Source of the DNA: Prochilodus magdalenae
Lineage: Eukaryota > Chordata > Actinopteri > Characiformes > Prochilodontidae
DNA length: 64,000 bases
Direction: 5' to 3'
Assembly (NCBI GenBank): GCA_024036415.1
Contig: JAMWET010000767.1
Location: 141,501 to 205,500 of the forward strand
How positions within the stretch are numbered: the stretch's first letter is position 1; every line of letters starts with the position of its first letter. This document shows positions 10,930-23,984 of this stretch, piece after piece. The translations under genes and the position numbers were made by a program. A model generated the notes under the pieces. The model did not search any database. It was given only the letters and a program-made list of their open reading frames with translations, and was not told the origin of the DNA.

Positions 10930-11310
10930 CTTTCTGATGCTACTGACTGTGGCCTGCACAGCTGACTTGGCCATTGATCTGTGCTACCTTCAGTGCAGTG
11001 CTGAAATCGATTTCACTGACCCTGCCTGCTATTAGATCTAGCGCAGCGCTGGGCCGCCTGAGCAATGCCCAGTAATTAATGCAACTTACAAAAGGTTGGG
11101 TGACCTTGGCGCCTGTTCTGTACTGGAGATCCGGGCTAATTGGAAATGATCTATTGGATTTTATTCCCACGTCTTTTACGCAGGAATTAATCAGGCGCTA
11201 CCGAGACGGTGTTTAGCTTAACCCTAGCTGCACAGCTAGGAGATGCGTTGCATGGCACCGAAGCTTTTGGGTGACAAATGGACTAGTTGTGGCGGCCTGC
11301 GATCGTCTCA
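10930..11310. promoter_or_regulatory. Candidate conserved non-coding block
   Basis: This is unique, complex sequence with AT-rich homeodomain-type cores ('CAGTAATTAATGC', 'GGGCTAATTGG', 'GGAATTAATCAG') and a perfect 8-bp hairpin CCTAGCTG-CA-CAGCTAGG at 11223-11240. The texture resembles conserved vertebrate enhancers in gene deserts. This is inference only, since no conservation data are available. Confidence 0.25.
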
Positions 11311-11923
11311 TTAGTCATGTGAAGTATGTCAGGCAGAGTAATTACTCCTGCTTGGGTCCACCTCCCTCTCCGTGTCGCTGAGAGGCCTTCCCACACACAT
11401 ACAGCCCTACACCTCCCACAAAAACGTTCCAGTGTTTGTCTAGCGATGAATCATAATCATACTCTAGCATTGGTGCAAAATGGGAGAGATTTACAGCATA
11501 GAGAGTGCACATAGCTTCCTCTCTTCTACTGCGAGGATTTAACTGATGGTGTCAGGCTTTGCGATAAACACACATAATCTACAGTAAATAGGTTTAGTAT
11601 TTTTGTAAGATGGTGTCTAGCTGATGAAAGCATAACAGATGGTCTCCCTCAGACCTAAGCTAACCTGAACTGTATCCTGCACCAAGCGTTGCACCAGCTC
11701 AACTAACCACACCCTGTATTATTCATCTTGTATGACTCAGTACACACTCACTCACATCATTAAGCACACCTGCCTTGTATCTACACTAACTGCCGATTTG
11801 ATCTGCTCCAGTGCTCAATATGGTCAGAATTAGGTTTATAAGCCAAGTATGCTGACACACACAAGGAATTTGGTTTCGGCAGTTTGTGTCTCTCTATTCT
11901 AACTGACAGCCCACAATATACAC

Positions 11924-14900
11924 AATGACTCCACATATACACCATACATACACACATGGTACAATATACACTCTACACAGTATACACAGTAGACAGAATT
12001 ACTACACATATACACCGTACATACACACATGGTACAATATACACTCTACACAGTATACACAGTATACAGAATTACTCCACATATACACCGTACATACACA
12101 CATGGTACAATATACACTCTACACAGTATACACAGTATACAGAATTACTACACATATACACCATACATACACACATGGTACAATATACACTCTACACAGT
12201 ATACACAGTATACAGAATTACTACACATATACACAGTACATACAGACACTGTACAATATACACTCTACACAGCATACACAATATACACCACGCCTCCACA
12301 TATACACAGTACATACACACACTGTACAATATACACTCTACACAGTACACACAATATACACCACGACTCCACATATACACAATACATACAGACACTGTAC
12401 AATATACACTCTACACAGTACACACAGTATACACAACGACTCCACATATACACAATACATACAGACACTGTACAATATACACTCTACACAGTATACACAG
12501 TATACAGAATTACTCCACATATACACCGTACATACACACATGGTACAATATACACTCTATACAGTATACACAGTATACAGAATTACTCCACATATACACA
12601 GTACATACAGACCCTGTACAATATACACTCTACACAGCATACACAATATACACCACGCCTCCACATATACACAATACATACAGACACTGTACAATATACA
12701 CTCTACACAGTACACACAATATACACCACGACTCCACATATACACAATACATACAGACACTGTACAATATACACTCTACACAGTACACACAGTATACACA
12801 ACGACTCCACATATACACAATACATACAGACACTGTACAATATACACTCTACACAGTATACACAGTATACACCACGACTCCACATATACACAATACATAC
12901 AGACACTGTACAATATACACTCTACACAGTATACACCATATACACTACGACTCCACATATACACAATACATACAGACACTGAACAATATACACTCTACAC
13001 AGTATACACCATATACACCACGCCTCCACATATACACAATACATACAGACACGGTATAATATACACTCTACACAGTATACACAGTATACGCCATGACTCC
13101 ACATATACACAATACATACAGACACCGTACAATATACACTCTACACAGTATACACAGTATACACAATATACACCACGACTCCACATATACACAATACATA
13201 CAGACACCGTACAATATACACTCTACACAGCATACACAATATACACCACGACTCCACATATACACAATACATACAGACACCGTACAATATACACTCTACA
13301 CAGCATACACAATATACACCACGACTCCACATATACACAATACATACAGACACTGTATAATATACACTCTACACAGTATACACCATATACACTACGACTC
13401 CACCTATACACAATACATACAGACACGGTATAATATACACTCTACACAGCATACACAATATACACCATGACTCCACATATACACAATACATACAGACACT
13501 GTACAATATACACTCTACACAGTATACACAATATACACCACGACTCCACATATACACAATACATACAGACACGGTATAATATACACTCTACACAGTATAC
13601 ACAATATACACCACGACTCCACATATACACAGTACATACAGACACTGTACAATATACACTCTACACAGTATACACAATATACACCACGACTCCACATATA
13701 CACAATACATACAGACACTGTACAATATACACTCTACACAGTATACACAATATACACCACGACTCCACATATACACAATACATACAGACACTGTACAATA
13801 TACACTCTACACAGTATACACAATATACACCACGACTCCACATATACACAATACATACAGACACTGTACAATATACACTCTACACAGTATACACAATATA
13901 CACCATGACTCCACATATACACAATACATACAGACACTGTACAATATACACTCTACACAGTACACACAATATACACCACGCCTCCACATGTACACAATAC
14001 ATACAGACACTGTACAATATACACTCTACACAGTATACACAATATACACCACAACTCCACATATACACAATACATACAGACACTGTACAATATACACTCT
14101 ACACAGTATACACAGTATACACAATATACACCACGACTCCACATATACACAATACATACAGACACTGTACAATATACACTCTACACAGCATACACAATAT
14201 ACACCACGCCTCCACATATACACAATACATACAGACACTGTACAATATACACTCTACACAGTATACACAATATACACCATGACTCCACATATACACAATA
14301 CATACAGACACTGTACAATATACACTCTACACAGTACACACAATATACACCACGCCTCCACATGTACACAATACATACAGACACTGTACAATATACACTC
14401 TACACAGTATACACAATATACACCACAACTCCACATATACACAATACATACAGACACTGTACAATATACACTCTACACAGTATACACAGTATACACAATA
14501 TACACCACGACTCCACATATACACAATACATACAGACACTGTACAATATACACTCTACACAGCATACACAATATACACCACGACTCCACATATACACAAT
14601 ACATACAGACACCGTATAATATACACTCTACACAGTATACACAATATACACCACGACTCCACATATACACAGTACATACAGACACCGTACAATATACACT
14701 CTACACAGTACACACAATATACACCACGACTCCACATATACACACTACATACAGACACTTTATAATATGCACTCTACACAGTATACACAATATACACCAC
14801 GACTCCACATGTACACAATACATACAGACACTGTACAATATACACTCTACACAGTATACACAATATACACCACAACTCCACATATACACAATACATACAG

Positions 14901-16663
14901 ACACTGTACAATATACACTCTACACAGTATACACAGTATACACAATATACACCACGACTCCACATATACACAATACATACAGACACCGTACAATATACAC
15001 TCTACACAGCATACACAATATACACCACGACTCCACATATACACAATACATACAGACACCGTATTATATACACTCTACACAGTATACACAATATACACCA
15101 CGACTCCACATATACACAATACATACAGACACCGTACAATATACACCACGACTCCACATATACACAATACATATAGACATCGTACAATATATACTCTACA
15201 CAGCATACACAATACACCACGACTCCACATATACACAATACATACAGACACCGTACAATATACACTCTACATAGTATACACAATATACACCACCACTCCA
15301 CTTATACACAATACATACAGACACTGTACAATATACAGTCTACACAGCATACACAATATACACCACGACTCCACATATACACAGTACATACAGACACTGT
15401 ACAATATACACTCTACACAGCATACACAATATACACCATGACTCCACATATACACAATACATACAGACACTGTACAATATACACTCTACACAGTATACAC
15501 AATATACACCACGACTCCACATATACACAATACATACAGACACTGTATAATATACACTCTACACAGTATACACAATATACACAACGACTCCACATATACA
15601 CAATACATACAGACACTGTACAATATACACTCTACACAGTATACACAATATACACCACGCCTCCACATATACACAATACATACAGACACCGTATAATATA
15701 CACTCTACACAGTATACACCATATACACCACGACTCCACATATACACAATACATACAGACACTGTACAATATACACTCTACACAGTATACACAGTATACA
15801 CAATATACACCACGACTCCACATATACACAATACATACAGACACTGTACAATATACACTCTACACAGTATACACAATATACACCACGCCTCCACATATAC
15901 ACAATACATACAGACACTGTACAATATACACTCTACACAGTATACACAATATACACCATGACTCCACATATACACAATACATACAGACACTGTACAATAT
16001 ACACTCTACACAGTATACACAATATACACCACGCCTCCACATGTACACAATACATACAGACACTGTACAATATACACTCTACACAGTATACACAATATAC
16101 ACCACGACTCCACATATACACAATACATACAGACACTGTACAATATACACTCTACACAGTATACACAGTATACACAATATACACCACGACTCCACATATA
16201 CACAATACATACAGACACCGTACAATATACACTCTACACAGCATACACAATATACACCACGACTCCACATATACACAGTACATACAGACACCGTACAATA
16301 TACACTCTACACAGTACACACAATATACACCACGACTCCACATATACACACTACATACAGACACTTTATAATATACACTCTACACAGTATACACAATATA
16401 CACCACGACTCCACATGTACACAATACATACAGACACTGTACAATATACACTCTACACAGCATACACAATATACACCACGACTCCACATATACACAATAC
16501 ATACAGACACCGTATAATACACACTCTACACAGTATACACCATATACACTACGACTCCACCTATACACAATACATACAGACACGGTATAATATACACTCT
16601 ACACAGTATACACAATATACACCACGACTCCACATGTACACAATACATACAGACACTTTATAA
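11924..16663. repeat. Minisatellite with 73-bp unit, about 64 copies
   Basis: A 4.7-kb tandem array of a TACACA-rich 73-bp unit, with landmarks 'CTCCACATATACACAATAC', 'AGACACTGTACAATATACAC' and 'TCTACACAGTATACAC'. Some units are 82 bp through an extra 9-bp 'TATACACAG'-type step, and a few are shortened (around 15140 and 15205). The left end (11940-12600) carries a distinct subtype with 'CAGAATTACT' and 'ACACATGG'. Higher-order copying is visible (see 13877-14624). The unit contains no stop in any + frame and 73 is not a multiple of 3, so all three frames stay open for long distances and read a 73-residue His/Tyr/Thr-rich period. The repeated - strand frames of 67-70 codons are likewise artefacts. 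There is no evidence of a gene. Confidence 0.95.
13877..14624. repeat. Two tandem 374-bp higher-order blocks within the 73-bp array
   Basis: Five monomers (four of 73 bp, one of 82 bp) form a 374-bp block that is repeated almost exactly. The 'CACCATGACT' variant is at 13901 and 14275, the 'CATGTACAC' variant is at 13987 and 14361, and the 82-bp monomer also recurs. The same 374-bp spacing of 'CATGTACAC' appears again at 16040 and 16414. This indicates recent multi-unit duplication. Confidence 0.85.
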
Positions 16664-16879
16664 TATACAATATAAACAATCTACAAGCAACGTACAAACT
16701 ATATGGGGACAAATAACATACAATTTACATATTATTTACACAGTATATAGCAGTGGCAATATATAGCTCTTATGGCAATGGTCTTAGTAACCTTATGGTT
16801 ACTGACTGTTGTCCATTTATTTTCTTAATTTGCTATCTCACCTTCACCTCACTGTAACACTATACCTGCACAGTGTTGG

Positions 16880-17441
16880 TATGCAACAGTGGTTCCCAAA
16901 CCTGGTCCTGAGTACCACCACCCTGCTTGAAGACTGTGAGAGAGTCTGTTCTTCAGACAGGCAGTGGAAGTTCATTCCACTATCTGGGTGACAGGGAAAT
17001 TAAAAGAGGGAGTTAAAAGAGGGAGTACTACCAGAAAGTAAGATGTTGTCCAGATGAGGATTTTTGAGCTCAAGGTGGGTTTGGTTTAACCCAGTGTTTC
17101 TCAATTCTGGTCCTGGATGTTTTACATTTTAGTGCTTTTACATTTTCACACCTGACTGAACTTATCAGACCACTAACTAGCCCTTTCAGAGTTACAGGTT
17201 GCCTCCACGACCCGGGCTGTGAACCACTGCTCTATCTGTACTAGCTAGGTTACAGTCTCTGACTGAACACTCAGCACTTCTGTAAGTTGCTCTGGATAAG
17301 AGTGTCTGCTAAATGCCATGCCTGGTAATGTAAACTTTACACAGATGGGTTCCTGCTCAACTGGCCAGGGGAATTGAACCCAGCCCCTTCTTGCTGTGAG
17401 GCGATAGCGTTAGCCATTGTGCCACCATGCTGCCCTTTATT
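16880..17441. repeat. Cluster of dispersed teleost repeats
   Basis: The segment contains 'GTGGTTCCCAAACCTGGTCC' at 16889, the foldback element at 17092-17229, a 'GCTCTGGATAAGAGTGTCTG' word at 17290 followed by 'CTAAATGCCATG', and 'GGAATTGAACCCAGCC' through 'CCATTGTGCCACCATGCTG' at 17370-17434. Each of these words is characteristic of abundant short interspersed repeats in fish genomes. Their class cannot be fixed from here. Confidence 0.6.
17092..17229. mobile_element. Foldback element G, copy 2
   Basis: It begins 'CAGTGTTTCTCAATTCTGG' and ends 'CCCGGGCTGTGAACCACTG', which are imperfect inverted copies. The interior keeps 'CACACCTGACTGAACTTATC'. It is the same family as 10599-10741 but more diverged. 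Confidence 0.6.
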
Positions 17442-18176
17442 TACAAGGCCTGTCTGAAGTGGTACGTGGTTCTCTAAAGAACCTTTCAATGAGCGATACT
17501 TTCAAGTAGCTCATCATTGAGGTTCCTTAAAGAACCAAAAGTTGTTCATCTAAAGAAACTTTTTTGACGTCTTTATTTTAAGGAGCTGTGGGTGCGGCAA
17601 CGGACAGCTAGAAAACACGGCCGCATCGTTTTTTTTTTTTTTATCAGAGTATGAGCCTGCGATAACTCTGTGATGATTCTTTGAAGCAGACTTGTGGAAT
17701 GTTCTGCCTGTCCATCATTAATGCATAGGCCTTCAGTTCTCTACCCTGGGTTGCTCTGTTCCAGAGCCTGTGGGCAAAAGTACCGTTTGTTCTGTTTTCA
17801 CTCTAGCTTTGAACTCTCCATGGTACTTGCTCCAGTAGCGCGCTAACGACTAGCTACCGCCACCTGGAGTTTTTCTTTCCTTTTCTGCTCCCTTACTGCC
17901 TCGGAAAACTGGCAGTGGTCGATATTCTTGCTTTGTCTTGACTGTCTCGATGGACTGGGGTGAGTAAGTTGAGACAGCTTCTTGTAGCTCCTGTACACTG
18001 GGCTGTGCTCGTGTCGGGGTCTTAGGAAATGGGGGTCTATATAGGGTGATTTGTAGAAGATGGTTTGTATAGGGTGGTTTAAAGATGGACACAAGTTACA
18101 GAAGAGCCTAGATATGTTGGATACCCAACCAAAGGCTGTTAAGCTTTCAGTGTGCGGTTTAGGCCCTATGGATTTT
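17442..18176. other. Non-coding stretch with poly-T tract
   Basis: A 15-base T run (about 17628-17642) and unique sequence. The 171-codon - strand frame (17843-18358) starts from sequence that becomes CA/GT simple repeat and has no domain I recognise, so I do not support it as a gene. Confidence 0.45.
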
Positions 18177-18258
18177 CTCTGTGTGAGTGAGTGTATGAGT
18201 GCGTGTGTGTAGGTGTGTGTGCGCGTGTGTGTAGGTGTGTGTGTGCGTGTGTGTTGAG
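18177..18258. repeat. (GT)n-rich microsatellite
   Basis: Interrupted GT/GCGT/GAGT dinucleotide sequence, continuing from 'TCTGTGTGAGTGAGTG' to 'GTGCGTGTGTGTTGAG'. Confidence 0.85.
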
Positions 18259-18400
18259 TATTCAGAGCAGAGTGCTGCTGTATGCTCCACTGAAGCGTAC
18301 TCTCTCCCTGTGTGTTTACAGGCACCTGCAGCACTGACTGGCAGGAGAGACGAAGCAAGGCTCGGTCTCAGGAGAGCCTCGTTTACGGATTTCAATTTTT

Positions 18401-19283
18401 ATCCATCCATCTCTCTCTTTTATCTCCAGCTCGCTCTTTCTTTTTCATTCTCTCTCTTTCCTTTGCTCTTTCTCTCTCACCCCCTCTAGTCCTTCCCATT
18501 TTCTCTGTGCTCTCTCCCATTTGTTTCACACTCACTCTATTGCCATCTATTTTTCTCTTCCCCTCTCTTTTCTCTTTATACCTTCAGTCTTCCTTTCTTT
18601 TGTCCTTTTGTTGTCTACCTCTCCCTGTCTCTCTTACCCTTATTTACTTCTTTCCTTTTCTCCATCTATATAGCCATTTTCTGTCTTTTCTCTACATCTG
18701 TGTTTTTTATTTCTCTTTTTCTCACCTTCTCATTTCTCCTTCTATCACTGTCTTCTCTCTCTAATCTGTCATCTCTTTTTTCTTTCCCTGTTTCTCTGTG
18801 TCTCTTATTTCTTGTCACTGTTTTCAGTCTCTTCATCTTATTCTTTCTCTTTATTTCTCTTTTGTTTTCATCTCCCTCTTCTGTCTCTCCCTCCCTCCCT
18901 ATCCCTCCTCCCATTTTCTTTCTTACCTGTCTCTCTCGTTCTTTTCATGTTCTCTCTCTGTCTCTCTCTCTCTTCTGTCTCCATCTATTTTTTGTCCTGG
19001 CTCTCTTTATGATTCCTCTCACTACTCTTTTTTCTTTCTTTCTCTGTTTTTCTCCTTCTCTCTTCTCATATCTCTATCTTTATCCCTTTTGTTGGTTCTC
19101 TCTCTTTTTCCTCTCTCCTCCATTCTCTTTCTTTCTTGTTTTCTCCTCCCTCTCTTTTTCACTCATTCTGTTTTTTTTTTTATTATTCCTTCTTATGGCT
19201 TTCTCTCTCGCTCTTTTTTTTCTCTCCCCTTTCTACACCTCTCCATCTCTGTTTCTCTCTTATATTTGCTCCTCTATTTCTGT
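18401..19283. repeat. Long polypyrimidine (CT/T-rich) tract, about 880 bp
   Basis: The + strand is almost wholly C and T in irregular TCTCT, TTTCTC and CCCTC words, with scattered single purines. Several overlapping open frames reading Phe/Ser/Leu (for example 18700-19380 and 18798-19286) come from the lack of purines, since stop codons need A or G. They are not genes. Mirror-symmetric CT runs can form triplex DNA. Confidence 0.9.
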
Positions 19284-19754
19284 TGAACGTATTTCCATTT
19301 TTAATGTAAGGCTGCTTTATTTAAGTGTCAGATATGAGAGTCTGACCCCTGTAACACCTCTCCTATATGCATGTCAGTAGCAGTGTAAACGCCCAGACAT
19401 TAAAGGTTTCATGCTTCGCTGCACAACAGGTGATTCATGCCACACTGGCTACTTATACAGACACTTCCACATTTCTCCTGTACCTCTCTATTTCTCCCAT
19501 TTTTTCTTATACAGCATATTCTCGTCATTGACAGAATATCCTGACTGTAGCCTAGAGATCATTTGCATATCAAAGAAGACATGCATCATATACACAATTA
19601 GCAATTATCATTAAAGCGTTTGAACAGAATGATGCATATGAAAGCTCTTCACGTTGTTTGTGCACATGACAAACACAATCTATCACTTCTTACGCTTACA
19701 GAGTTCATGCTGTTTGTGGAATGTTATCCTATATACAGTACCTGCAAGTATGAA
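19284..19754. other. Non-coding stretch, nothing recognised
   Basis: Unique AT-rich sequence between the pyrimidine tract and a Tc1-like relic. Short frames only. Confidence 0.45.
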
Positions 19755-20272
19755 AGCAGTGGAGCAGTGGATCATTGGTGCACGGCTGCACGGCGCAGTA
19801 CCATATGCATGCAGACCACTACCGTGACTGCCGCTAACACCATGTCAGTGTCACCCAAGACTGCAATGGTGTCCTGCCAGACTGTCACAAAGTGACTCAG
19901 AATGTCAGCGGGTCATTTTCAGTGACGAGTCCTGATTTTTTCTTGTTGGAGACGACCAACGAATCCATGTGTAGAGGCAAAGTGGACAGAGCCAACATGT
20001 TTGTTGTCATGCATCACATGTCCAGAAGGCCTGGTTTCACTCCACCTCCACCCCTACCGCACAGTCTGCCTGTACTGCGTGAGAATATTCAAGATGGATG
20101 TGATGGATTATCATAGGACACTATTAGGAACCTCTACAACTCCATCCTGAGACATCTGGCATGTTGCATTACCAAACATGGTGGCCCAACACCATACTGA
20201 GAGACACCACGTCTGTAGGCATTGCAGTTTGACCCTTCTGGGTGCAAACTTTTCTTTTGATGATGAGTATAT
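19755..20272 (+). mobile_element. Tc1-like family B relic with right end
   Basis: It matches other B copies. It includes the 'CAGTGACGAGTCCTG' stretch (SDES, corresponding to the SDESRF block with the second catalytic Asp of Tc1-like transposases), the 'CCAGAAGGCCTGG' junction, the C-terminal helix region and the right end 'CCTTCTGGGTGCAAAC' to 'GATGATGAGTAT' (20234-20270). The left end is lost and the frame is broken by stops and shifts, so it is inactive. Confidence 0.7.
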
Positions 20273-20599
20273 AACCCTGAGCATTCAGCTGTTTTGTTTT
20301 TAGACTGTGATTTTTAGACTGGGAATTGGTCTAGAGAAGTGATCCTAGGTTCCTCTGAAAGCGGCGGTCTCTAGTTTATTCACTCCTAGCACTGCAGGTA
20401 GTAGTGCAGGCTAAGCACCCCAAGTTATGTCATGGTGACCAGTGAAGCTTGCACTGAGAGGGTCTTCCACCATTCTACATGGCTAAAATCTTTCACAGAG
20501 TATAGTTCCTCGTAGGGCTGCTGTAAAGACAAATTCAAAACATCATTAAGTCCGTCCTTATATCATTCATAACCATCTGGCTTGCTACCTTCACCTCAC

Positions 20600-20870
20600 A
20601 TGAATGAGCCAAACTCCAGCACATAATCAGGAGTATGGAAATGATTATTGGACATCATCTGCCATTACTTCAGGACATCTCCAACAGCAGGGTGATGAAG
20701 TGCATTGGCCAATAACAGCTGACCCTTCTCATCCTGGACATCACCTCTTCCAGACACTTTGCCAGAAGACTCTTCAAGGGTCTTCAAAACCAGCACAACC
20801 AGATGCACCAACAGCTTTTTCCCCAGAGGTGTAGTGCTCATTAACCACAGTGGACGTTTGGACGAGTGGG
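20600..20870 (+). pseudogene. LINE reverse transcriptase C-terminal relic
   Basis: One frame from 20618 reads QHIIRSMEMIIG..LPLLQDI..SRVMKCI, then a stop. Another frame reads 'ADPSHPGHHLFQTL', and the first resumes with 'RRLFKGLQNQHNQMHQQLFP'. The order IIG-LP-LQ-DI-SR, DPSHPGH-LF, and then R.R..R.KNSFFP-like is the conserved tail after the reverse transcriptase domain in several fish non-LTR retrotransposons. At least two frameshifts and stops make it dead. Only the last 80 or so residues are present, as expected for a 5'-truncated copy. Confidence 0.7.
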
Positions 20871-22339
20871 CAGTGGACATTGCGATTCAAATTTAAACTA
20901 AATCAAACACACCTCCTTGCTGTATTACATTAAATCCTCTGAAATGCTAATTTGCACATCTGTACAGATGTTAGATTTTTGCCAATGGTCATAACATGCT
21001 GTAATATTCTAATTTGATAGTTCTATAATATATGACTCTGATTTGCAGCTTCCTGCATAAGGATGTACCACACCGCTTGCTAGTCACTGAGCTTATTGTC
21101 ATTTGCCAGCTGCCATTGGTTTATTGTTCTCATGAGCTTATCGATTCACACATCAGAAGACACTAACAGTGGTGAAAGCAAACTTGCAATAAGAGCCCCT
21201 CCCACAAAAAAGCCCGAATCAGAGTAAAAAACAAGGAGCTTAATCTTTAACATTAATCTTACTGTGTGTCTGCTTCATCCCTCTGTCTGTTTATCTGTCC
21301 ATCCGTTCGTCTACACATCTGATCATCTGTGACTTTTTTCCTCCAATTAGTGTCACATAAAAGCTGGATAATGAATTTTAGCTTTGTATGAGTGGCAGAA
21401 CAGGCTAGGAGTGTTGGACAGAAAGCTGTCAGTCAAGCTGCTGATTAGCCACACCTATACAGTTCTCAAGTATGTCTGATCAATAAGTGTATCATATCTA
21501 TATCTTATTTTTATTCCAGCTTTGCTGGATGTTTAATATAACTCTCAAGGTGTTACCTTTAAAGTCCTATACTGCTTAAGTGACATTGTTAAATTAGCCC
21601 TGCATTGCTGATTATATTTGCAGTCAGTTTATATTTTGTATCGAGTTTTCAGACTCATCTCTGCTAGAAATACTGTATTGTCATGTTCTTGGCAAGTCCA
21701 AAGCTATTGGAAAATGTCCCGACCTGACCTTACTTGAGCATGAGAGTGCTACTTTAAACCAATTAGGCGCATGTGCGGCCGCTCCAAGTGGTCCAATTCT
21801 ATTGTCAGTGCTTTTCTAAAGAGATTACACAAGCAATGATGATGTGCACTGGCTCCAGTGGCACAGTCAACTAAATGTTGGCCATACTGTCAGAAGATCC
21901 CACAACAATTCATGGCTCCTTCTTGCCTGATATGTTAGCAGTATATTCAGGTATACTGAAGGAAGCATGTGCCAACTTTGTAGAAGTGCAAGTGTGATAT
22001 AAGAAGACCTAGGTAGCAGGTGGAATGGGCAGTGGCTTCATTTGGGATTAAACAAATTAGACGTTGTGTCTGGATGTATATGTTTGTGAATTAAAGGAAT
22101 ATAGATTCATTACATACATGTAGCACACAGTATTCAAAATCATACATGGCAAAGAAGAAAAGGATTTAAAAAAAGAAAAAGAGAACGGATTTGCAGTCCT
22201 TCCGCATGTGCATAACAAACCTCATATAGGTTTCATATGGAATATTAAAACTTGACTCAGTATCGTGAATAGAAATTGGAGCTGAGTGTGTGGTGCTTGA
22301 ATATGCTGTGAATGCATTAGCAGGATTGGCGTGTGTGTG
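20871..22339. other. Non-coding stretch, no recognised element
   Basis: Mostly unique AT-rich sequence. A degenerate TCTG/ATCT-type tract lies at 21268-21330. No supported frames. Confidence 0.45.
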
Positions 22340-22720
22340 TGGATTAGAACACCTCTGTGCTTTGTGAGGTGTGTGGTAATGCCAGACTTAAAGGATTTCG
22401 CTCTCTATAACAGACTTTGATTGCCTCCTTAATCCCTGATGTGTTTTTAATGGTGGAAGGTGAAATGGAGATGGAATGCTCTAGAGAGAGGACACAACGT
22501 GATACATCATAATTAATATGAGTGGAGGAAACTTTCTGCAAGTTTGTTTAAAGGCGGATTTGCCTTTTTTCCATACCCGCTGCAATCACCCATGGAAGCG
22601 AAATGGGATGTAAACAGGGCTGGATAAACACTGAAGAGTTCACGCTCCTTAAAGGCTTGATTAGAGGCTGTGCTTTCTGCTTTGTGCTCCACTGAATATT
22701 GCAGGTGTTCAACAGGTGAG
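22340..22720. promoter_or_regulatory. Candidate conserved non-coding block
   Basis: Complex unique sequence with TAATTAAT-type cores (22510) and balanced composition, directly left of the long (CT)n. Enhancer-like by texture only. Confidence 0.2.
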
Positions 22721-22752
22721 CCATGACACCGGGCCTGATCCATTTGCATTCA

Positions 22753-22912
<160 letters not shown>

Positions 22913-23019
22913 GTTTGCACTTGCTCATTGTGTTATTCATAGACACACACCTGGGCTCTGTGCACCTGGGTCTGCTGGCTGTCAGATAATGGCACACTGC
23001 CAGTTCCTGTCCAGACCAG

Positions 23020-23947
23020 GAACCACACACACACACACACAAACACTGTAGTACACACACAAATGCACTCACACTTAAACATACAAACTGAAACACACAC
23101 AGAAACACACCAGGAAACCAAATATACCAACACATACACTAAAGCACACACTTGAACTAATACCGAAGCACATATGCTAAAACACAAAACATACACACTA
23201 AGGGACACAAACTAAGTTACACACATATACACAAAGATTAAAACACACACACGGAAACGTACACACGAGCAAGCATACACATACACACACCAATAAAAAC
23301 ACATGTACACTAAAACATACACACACAGATAAACACACAATACACACACACACACATATATACACATACAAATATGTTTACATATAAGCATACACACACA
23401 AACATGATAAAATACACAATTAAAACATGCACACTAAAATAGCCACACAGAAACCCACACACACTAAAACACACATTCTGAAGCACACACTGATGCACAC
23501 ATCCTAAAGCATGCATACACACATATACACACTCACTAAAACATACTCTGAAGAACACACGCACTAAAACATATACAAACACTCAATAAAACTCACTTCT
23601 ACAAGCATATGCACACACACATACACACAGGCTGAAGAATACATACACAAACATGCTAAAACACACACACACACACACGTGTACACACACATACACACAT
23701 ACACACAAGCTGAAGAATACATACATAAACATGCTAAAACACACACACACACACATATACACACAAGCTGAAGAATACATACACAAACATGCTAAAACAC
23801 ACACACACACACACACACGTACACACACACATACACACAAGCTGAAGAATACATACACAAACATGCTAAAACACACACACACACACACACACACGTACAC
23901 ACACACACACATACACACAGGCTGAAGAATACATACACAAACATGCT

Positions 23948-23984
<37 letters not shown>

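Noticed and set aside
11925..13433. 502-codon open frame and other long frames in the 73-bp array
   Set aside because: They arise because the tandem unit has no stops in + frames. The product is a pure repeat, with no start context, domain or splice sites.
12192..16583. Dozens of - strand frames of 67-70 codons starting MSVCIVYMW
   Set aside because: The same frame is repeated each 73 bp because of the tandem array. Not independent genes.
18312..19380. Phe/Ser/Leu-rich frames resembling membrane proteins
   Set aside because: Artefacts of a polypyrimidine tract with few purines, hence few stops. Composition, not hydrophobic domain structure, explains them.
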